A DNA stretch of 64,000 bases, taken from Artemisia argyi. Lineage: Eukaryota > Streptophyta > Magnoliopsida > Asterales > Asteraceae. The stretch lies in contig CM060703.1 in assembly GCA_030686995.1 (NCBI GenBank), positions 117,065,361 to 117,129,360 on the forward strand. Reading direction: 5' to 3'. Below are positions 57,774 through 64,000 of this stretch, piece after piece. Made by a program: the position numbers and the translations under genes. Each line of letters starts with the position of its first letter. Position 1 is the stretch's first letter. Under the pieces are notes generated by a model, which saw nothing but the letters and a program-made list of their open reading frames with translations, was not told the DNA's origin and searched no databases.

Positions 57774-58552
57774 CTAAACTATCTTCTAACAAATATTCAC
57801 AACTATTCACACAATGAGATGTATATGATGATGATGCTCTAACAACTTAGATGTGGAGATCACAACAAGTTGTAATACTTCTTGTCTTGAGGGATAGAAG
57901 TATTCTTCTCTTGCACTTGATGGGATGATCTTTGGATCACTTTGAAACAAAGATTTAAGAATGTATGATCAAAGGATTTAGAGATTGGAAATGGAGATCT
58001 AGAACAGAAAGTTTAGGAGTGCAAAAGTTGAGAAAAATTCCAAATTTAAGGTGGTATTTATAGGCAACAAATTCTGACAGAGGAGCGTGGCCGGTCCCCT
58101 TAAATCAAGGCCGGCCCCCTTAAAATTAAGGGACCGCCCCTTATAATTAAGGGGGCCGCCCAGCTGTAACGGCCATAAATTTTGTTTTCTAGTGGGAAAA
58201 GTTTATTTGGTGAAAAACTAACTGATTTTGGTTAAAAATTTGAATTCATAAATTTAGTATGAATAAAACATTTTTCTTTATTACCAAAAGTGTTTTTCAA
58301 AAATATATAATATGTTTATATAATTAAATAAACTTTGTAATACTTAATTAAATTTCCCTTTGATCATAAATTGCACTAAACACTTTGTTTATTCATACCT
58401 TGAGTGATTTGGATGTAAAGAGAAAATGTTAATCACTAAATACTTGTTTAAGTCACAAGTTTTAGTTCTATGAGTTTGTATTTTGTAATAATCAAAACAT
58501 AGAGATATTGATAATATGTTAATAATGTTTTTAGGCATTATTTATGTCAACA
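57141..58552 (-). repeat. 5' LTR of the SIRE-like copia
   Basis: 1,412 bp, plus-strand ends TGTGGAAAACTAGAAGG and TTATTTATGTCAACA. It has a 35-unit TA microsatellite at 57703-57772 and the palindrome cluster at about 58090-58165. The 113-codon frame at 57324-57665 is repeated in the other LTR and lies in the minisatellite, so it is not a gene. Confidence 0.94.
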
Positions 58553-58557
58553 TTTTT

Positions 58558-58843
58558 TTTTCCTATATGGCATCCTACAGATAGTATGCCTGTGGGTGCG
58601 AGCCTTTGTCCAATGCTCTGGAGAGATGTGAAAGGGATGTTTGAAACGGCCCCAGTTTTTACATCTGTTGATACGTCGCTTGTATTGGGCAGGGGGCCTG
58701 ATATTCCTGAGGCCCCAACTTCTGTGTTATTGGAGCTTCGTGATGTGGTAGGCACAGATGCTCATGCCACTGATGGGGCTGGCCCTTCTACTGCTCCCGC
58801 TTCTTCTTCCATGGAGGAAGAGAATGTTGTTGTTTCAACATAG
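58558..58843 (+). pseudogene. Tat-element antisense ORF, 3' part
   Basis: Resumes the frame broken at 26127 by the SIRE-like copia: FPIWHPTDSMPVGASLCP through an Ala/Ser/Thr-rich tail to TAG at 58841-58843. The join falls in a T run and is off by one base, so a frameshift in the homopolymer is likely. Tail composition (GAGPSTAPASSS) resembles the C-terminal end of the same Asteraceae protein family, from memory. Confidence 0.7.
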
Positions 58844-59239
58844 GAGTCTTTTTAATGTGTGTTGAAGCCACTTGTTTGGCTATCTTTTTATTTTTGTATG
58901 CGTACTTCTTGAACACTATGTTTGTTTCTTTGTCGTCTTTGTGTTTGTCATAATTATGATCTTATTTTTTCATGATGTTTTTTGCTATGCTTAATGTCGT
59001 ACGGGTACGCTTTGTTTGATAGTCTTTGTACTGGGTTTGCAATACCTCTTACGTACTTTGAGTTAATTATGAGGTTACTCATCCTTTTGTTATGTGGAAT
59101 AACATTTGATGAGACGTACCCAAATGTGCACGCGTCTTACTCACATATATTATAAAGTTTGCAAAAAAAAAAAAAAAAAAGTCGGATATTTTATTAAGGC
59201 AAACTGGTGAGGGTAGCTAGTCCTCACCTTACATTCAAG
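58844..59239. other. spacer between convergent Tat antisense ORF and pol, with poly(A)
   Basis: No ORF. T-rich sequence downstream of the antisense ORF stop, then an 18-19 base A run (about 59163-59181) lying between the ends of the two convergent reading frames. It may be a poly(A)-derived tract or a simple repeat. Confidence 0.6.
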
Positions 59240-59713
59240 TTAAAAAGAAAGAGTATAATAATAAAGATAGTACTTAAAAGTGATAGATAACCAATTCGGG
59301 ATCCGTGTGCGTGGCTTTTCTATAACTGGTTTATGTAGCACCTTTTGAGGTTGCATATGTGCCATGTACGTGGCAGTGTAGTTCCATTTTTGTCTTTTAG
59401 TTTGTATGATCCTTTTCCCAATGCTTCCGAGACCACATACGGTCCCTCCTATTTGGGTCCTAGTTTTCCAGTAATCTTTTGCATGGCTTGCGTCATTGTG
59501 TCGATACAATAGACCCCCTGGCTTGCACCTATTGTTGCGAACTCTAGAGTTGTAGTATTTTTCCATCTTTGCTTTGCTTTTTGCTTTGTGGATGGCTGCT
59601 TTTTCTCTTCGTTCCTCGAGCATGTCCAGGTTAATTTCCAGGACTTCATCGTTTTGGTTTCTATCTACCTCCGTCATTCTCCATGTCGGCATACCTATCT
59701 CTGCTGGGATGAC
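59240..59713 (-). pseudogene. integrase C-terminal end of the Tat-lineage pol
   Basis: Minus strand from 59713: VIPAEIGMPTW, then INLDMLEERREKAAIHKAK, KMEKYYNSRVRNNRCKPGG and YRHNDASHA, the typical end of plant Tat-type gypsy integrase just after the catalytic core. The last 60 residues diverge from what I expect, so the end may be altered by a frameshift. It is cut at its N-terminal side by the family C LTR at 59714. It establishes that the Tat element points left. Confidence 0.85.
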
Positions 59714-62700
59714 TGATGAGTCTCTAAAAACTCATCATTTCTGTCAAATCTGAACAACAAAAACATTTAGAAACACTCAGAAAAACCACAAAATACTACA
59801 AATATTCTTGGAATGTGTTTTTATATGTTTCAGATATAAAAGAACTGAAAACAGAGGAAAACGGGCAAAGTTTACCAAATTGACAAAATCAGTCCCTGAA
59901 CTTTCAAGAAATGTCAGAAATGGTCCTTGGGAGAATTATTTTAAAGAAAAGTCAACAACAGTCCCAGGAATTAAGGAATAACAATTTTTACCCTTGAAAG
60001 TTCAAAATATCAAAATTGGCAAAACAAGTCCCTCAAGTTTTCAAATTGGCAGAAAATACCCCTGGTGTTTAAAAATGGAATTTTATCATTAAAGGGTCCT
60101 TGGTAATTCACAAGTTGTCAAGTTTGACCCCTAGATGATAAATTCAAGGAATTTACAAAAGAGGTCCCTATACTTTGAAAATTGGCAAAAATGGTCCCCG
60201 GTTGTTTTTAATTTGGAAAATATCAAATAAATCTTTATATTATTCCAACATGGCAAGAAAAGTTTTTATTTATTTATTTATTTATTTATTTATTTTTTAT
60301 TTTTTTATATATAAAATTTGGAATAATTATAAGAACAGTCCCTGGAAATCAGAGTTTACAAAACAGGTCCTTGGGCTTAAAAATCATTACAAACCAAATG
60401 GATCCAAGATATTATCAAAATCCAAATCCAAACAAAACCACAACCCTGGTCCATCACTTTTAAACTAGGCCCAAACAAACAAAAGCCCAAACTTCCCCTT
60501 TGATATTAAACGGGGTATTTGTTTGACCCGCGTTGACCATCCACCCTTCTTCAACCTCACCCACGTCCTGCTTCACCACCATCCACCATCCACCTTCACC
60601 ACTTGCTTCACCTTTCCACCTCAACTCCACCTGTCATCCACACAACAAAACCCACTCCTTGGTTTTGATCCAGGAGATACCATTTGGCAAGTCTACAACC
60701 TGTACTCACCTACACCTGCCATCTAACACCACCACCACCCCTTACACTCCATTTTGTCCTCCCCATCATCACTAGTCATCTCAATAGCATTAATTGCTTA
60801 GAAAATGGCTGCAAGTTACCTCTTAGATATTTTGGCACCAAAATGCTTTTTGAATACCTGTGATGAAATTGGTGGGATTTGCTTCTAAAGACACCTGGAA
60901 CACATGAAGGCTATAAAAGGAGCAAGAAGAAGAAGGATTAGATAGTTAGTTTTTAGTTTTAATTAACGTATGTCGTTTAAGTTGTAATTTATAAATTCAG
61001 TTTAATTTTAAGTTTCTAAGCATTGTACTAAGGTTCTTAAGTTGTAATAAATCTATTTTCAAGCTTTAATTTAAGTTTCATTATCAGTTATAGTTTATGC
61101 AGTTTGTAATTTTTAAATTTTCATATGTTCTTAATTAGTTGTTATACAATGTTTTTTTAAGGCTTATAATCTCATATAAGTTCTTATATCAACTGGTTTA
61201 AAGTATTAGAATAGTTAAAATCAATAATCTTACTAAAACAGAAAAATATCAAAAAAATACAAAAAAAAAAATAAAATCAAAAGAAAATCAAAAATTCATG
61301 GAGAAGAGTAATCAAGATGGAGCAGGGTGCATCATGAATTGCCCTGGGTTAGAGGTTTCATGGGAAACCAATAGGAAGTGATACATGATCCTTGGTTCTG
61401 TGTTGTTGGCCTGAAATCAATTGTAAGCTTAATTCTCTTTGGCATTTTTACTGTAGCTAGCTTATATAGTTCTTATCTCAATGTTTGTATGTTTACTTGG
61501 TATATGTAATTGATATTATAGGTTTAATTTCACTACTTGTTCTTTAAAATTCCTAGTTGCTAATATTTTTCATTTAACTGAATTTTTAGCATAATTTAGA
61601 TTACTAGTATTTTGTTGTTATTATTGATGCTAAAGTGTTCATTTCAGCTAAGTATATCATGTTATAACTTTAGAACTCAGTTTCATAGGATTAAACAATC
61701 AGTTCCTTTGAAAATCACTTGATAGAGATTGTGTAAGGGGTGTCTGGATTTACTATGTTAGTGGTGTTCCAGGTTGTATTGTTTATTATTCTATGTTGGT
61801 CCATGTTTACTTAGGTTCTATTAACTCAGTTTAGTAATAAAATTTAGTGGTAGTTAATAGAAAAGTCAAAATTCATTTAAATCACATCTCACTGGTTATC
61901 TGTTTACAGTTAATATTCCATTTTCTTCATTATAGCTTATTAGTAAGTAATATAACTTAATTTCATGTCTTTTTAGCTTAATACAACATAAATAAGTAGT
62001 AGGATTGAGTAGAAAGTCATAAAAGTCAATATAAGTGTTTAGATTAAAAAGTTAAATTTGCATAGTTTGACAGAAAGCCAATTTTTCAAAGAATTTTCCT
62101 AAATTTAGCTTTCATAATTAAGCCCTGAGCTTTTTACAAATCAAAGTGTACCAGCTTAACTCTTGAAATTCACCACTGGTTTATTTTTGGGATTTTTTGA
62201 CTGGCTTATTGATGTGCTTATTTGGACTTGCAGGGCAAAAACATGCCCTGCACCAGGGGTAATAAACCCTTTTTCTTAATCTTATAAAATGTTCATTAGT
62301 TAACATTAGCTTTTGAAATTTGTTGTTTTGTGAAGCCCTTCTGGCTAGTTTGCTGATTATGTGCTTATATTTCCATTTCTTGCTTATTTTAACTGCTTAT
62401 CATGCTCATGTTGTTTTCTCAAAATCACTCCCTACACTGAGTCATCAGTGTAGGTGAGCCATTTTCATAAGCTCTCAACAAGCTCTTCAGTGATCCTAAG
62501 TTTGTGTATTTAGGTTTTTTGCAAAGTTCATCCACCCATCTCAAAGGACCATTGCTTGTTTTGCCATTTCCAGTTTATTTGCTAGGGCTGCTTATAGCCT
62601 TTTGTTTGTCCATTACACTGTGTGCAGTGAATCATCAGCATACACAAGCTTTTTCACAAGCTTGCCATAAGCTGACCTCTAAGACCCATCCTTTGAGCCT

Positions 62701-62934
62701 TAGCTTTTTGGAATGCCAATAAGCTCAGTTTATAGGAACAGGCTTCAATTCAGACCATTGTTCACCCCTGTGGGCCCCACAGGGTCTGCAGGTTGGCCCT
62801 TTTTGGCTTATTTGGCCTGTCACGAAAGCCAAAGTGCTTATTATGGTTTCCAGCTTATTCCTTTAGCTTATTTGGTAGTTTTAGCTTAATCTAGGTACAT
62901 CTCATGTAATTACATCTTATTTAGTGATGCGTGG
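59714..62934 (+). mobile_element. diverged family C LTR, sense orientation, interrupted
   Basis: Begins TGATGAGT with the matching ACTCATCA at 59730-59737, as in family C read in element sense. It has the same order of blocks: GGGAC-type repeats (59890-60370), TATA box CTATAAAAGG (60911-60920), an A-rich stretch followed by GGAGCAGGGTGCATC (about 61250-61330), and hairpins (62229-62252 and 62431-62454). It is about 3.2 kb to the point where an Athila-type LTR is inserted; the remainder should lie past the window. Whether it is a solo LTR or part of an element cannot be seen. The short open frames (for example 60523-60775) are Pro/His/Thr-rich and unconvincing. Confidence 0.82.
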
Positions 62935-64000
62935 GAATTGCACCAGGCTTTACCTCTCAAGGGATCTTGAGAAGCTTACAACCCCCACCAGGCAGTGTAC
63001 CTGATCGTTGTAGTATAGTATAGTGACAAGTACCGGGGGATTGATCGTTCAGCTAGGAATAGTGTCGCTAGGATTAGAAAACCTAAATACTAGTTCTAGA
63101 GATGAGGGATGATTCTTTTTGTATTTTTATATTTTTTAGAAAGCAAGTAAAAATCTCGGGTTTGAAGGATTTGGGCGGAATTAGTTGCTAGTCAACTAAC
63201 CCAATACTAAAGAGGCAATCAAAATAAAATGCTAAAAATGAAAATAAAACTAAATTAAACTAAGGTTGTGAGCAATAAGTGGAGAAATTGTGTTTACTTA
63301 GATTTCACTACTCCCTAGATATCTTTTACACGTTAATTACTTGTTATAGTTGCGTGGATGACGGATTGTATTCCTTAATACCATTCATGGGGTGGCGTAC
63401 TTAACTCCCCAATCCTATGAGTGCCTACTTCACTCCTATGTCGAGCCGGCTAAGAAGCTCCTAACATGGGATCATTAGAATTTACTCATGCATTAAATAC
63501 AACTAATAAAACCTAGTACACATCGGTTCATGTTTCCTAAGACGTTCAAGCATGTTACCATTTGGAGATTTGCCAGTTTTCTTAAGCCTAACATTGAAAT
63601 CATTCATCCAATACAACCATAAACAAGTAATCAACACATAATCAACATCTAGGTTTCATTAGATATAAGGAAACACAAGATAAATCGAGCCTAGCATGGT
63701 GGAATCAAGACAAGTACAAGATATAGACAACCAACACATAGACATATTGATTGAATTAGAAGAACACTTATCTCAATTACACATGTAAGGGTTCAAGGGC
63801 TGAAAACCCTTGAAAAACCTGTAAAATTCGTATGTGGTTCGGCCTTAGGGTTTCTCCAAACTTCTCCCTCTTTTAATGAATGAAAATTAGAAAACTATAT
63901 ATAGATAATTGAGGCTGACGGTGACAAGAACAAAGGGGTGACGTCATAATCTCGCCGCCAAAAGAATCCTCGGACTGCCTTGATCTACATCTAACGCCGT
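62935..64000 (-). mobile_element. Athila-type LTR (A/B family), truncated by the window end
   Basis: Starts TGATGCGTGGGAATTGCACC, the reverse-orientation end of the LTRs of elements A and B, and runs to the window edge in the palindrome array (TGACGGTGACAAGAAC and GCCGT). It is more diverged than the copies in A and B, with indels around 63430-63480. A TATA-like CTATATATAG is at about 63894-63903. Confidence 0.9.

Larger units (their letters stand above)
26133..58552 (-). mobile_element. SIRE-like Ty1/copia element, nearly complete, split by a Tekay-like element
   Basis: Reverse-orientation copia with LTRs 26133-27509 (3', 1,377 bp) and 57141-58552 (5', 1,412 bp), target duplication TTTTT (26128-26132 and 58553-58557). 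Between them lie the primer site (57124-57140), gag-pol (57071-53273 and 29984-29680), a 3' region with an extra ORF (27985-28689) and several GGGGGAG purine tracts. Without the nested element (29985-53272) it is about 9.1 kb. gag-pol is one frame with five nonsense codons and no frameshift. Most of the LTR length difference is a TA microsatellite. SIRE/Maximus lineage is inferred from the 3' extension and multiple purine tracts. Confidence 0.9.
16919..59713 (-). mobile_element. Tat-lineage Ty3/gypsy element (minus), heavily interrupted
   Basis: Reconstructed by removing two complete nested insertions. Left to right it has a 3' LTR (16919-24222, split by element B), a purine tract (24223-24237, in reverse), a plus-strand antisense ORF (24368-26127 and 58558-58843), a poly(A) tract and the C-terminal end of integrase on the minus strand (59240-59713). 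It is then interrupted by family C LTR DNA at 59714; the rest of pol and gag must lie to the right. An ORF antisense to pol between pol and the 3' LTR is a known feature of Tat-lineage elements. It is inserted into copia element 2; the candidate target duplication is AGTAC (16914-16918). Confidence 0.78.

Noticed and set aside
60523..60775. Overlapping Pro/His/Thr-rich frames upstream of a TATA box
   Set aside because: They precede the TATA box in the family C LTR, have low complexity and no counterpart in the other LTRs.

Overview
This is plant nuclear DNA, almost certainly heterochromatic or intergenic, and it consists entirely of LTR retrotransposons nested inside one another. I found no host gene, tRNA, rRNA or CRISPR. 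From memory, the Athila-type gag, the cysteine-rich accessory protein and the antisense ORF resemble families abundant in Asteraceae, so a daisy-family genome is the best guess (an inference that was not searched).

Layout. Level 0 is a decayed Ty1/copia fragment on the minus strand (15445-16918). It is broken on the left by copia element 1 on the plus strand (window start to 15444) and on the right by a Tat-lineage Ty3/gypsy element on the minus strand (16919 to 59713, continuing beyond the next insertion). Copia element 1 carries a solo LTR of a SIRE-like copia family (573-9614, TSD GTTTC) in its integrase, and that LTR contains Athila-type element A (1634-9313, TSD CATAG). The Tat element carries Athila-type element B in its 3' LTR (17360-24022, TSD TGGGC), a nearly complete SIRE-like copia in its antisense ORF (26133-58552, TSD TTTTT), and a large LTR of family C in its integrase (59714-62934), itself interrupted by another Athila-type LTR (62935 to the window end). 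The SIRE-like copia is split in its RNase H by a Tekay-like chromovirus (29985-53267, TSD ACATG). That element is split in its integrase region by family C (34714-46531, TSD GTATG). The chain Tat > SIRE > Tekay > C is at least four insertions deep.

How the parts work together. Most elements here cannot copy themselves. A encodes only gag plus a protease-like domain with an altered active site. B encodes a truncated gag-like ORF. C encodes one 735-aa cysteine-rich protein. The Tekay-like element keeps gag but its pol is wrecked. All still have LTRs, primer sites, purine tracts and target duplications, so they were probably mobilised in trans. C is very young: its two LTRs are both 4,201 bp and I noticed one difference between them.

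The most interesting signals are non-coding. (i) A hairpin with an [A/G]GGA-type loop followed by an AAGTGTAAGGGG or AAGTGTGGGGG purine tract recurs twice per element, with co-varying stems, in both the A/B and C families. (ii) The A/B LTRs carry arrays of TGACGGCGTCA palindromes just upstream of the TATA box, and in both A and B the 5' LTR carries one more unit than the 3' LTR. (iii) The SIRE-like element has an extra sense ORF downstream of pol with what looks like its own copy of the LTR promoter module. (iv) The family C LTR holds short perfect hairpins conserved between diverged copies.
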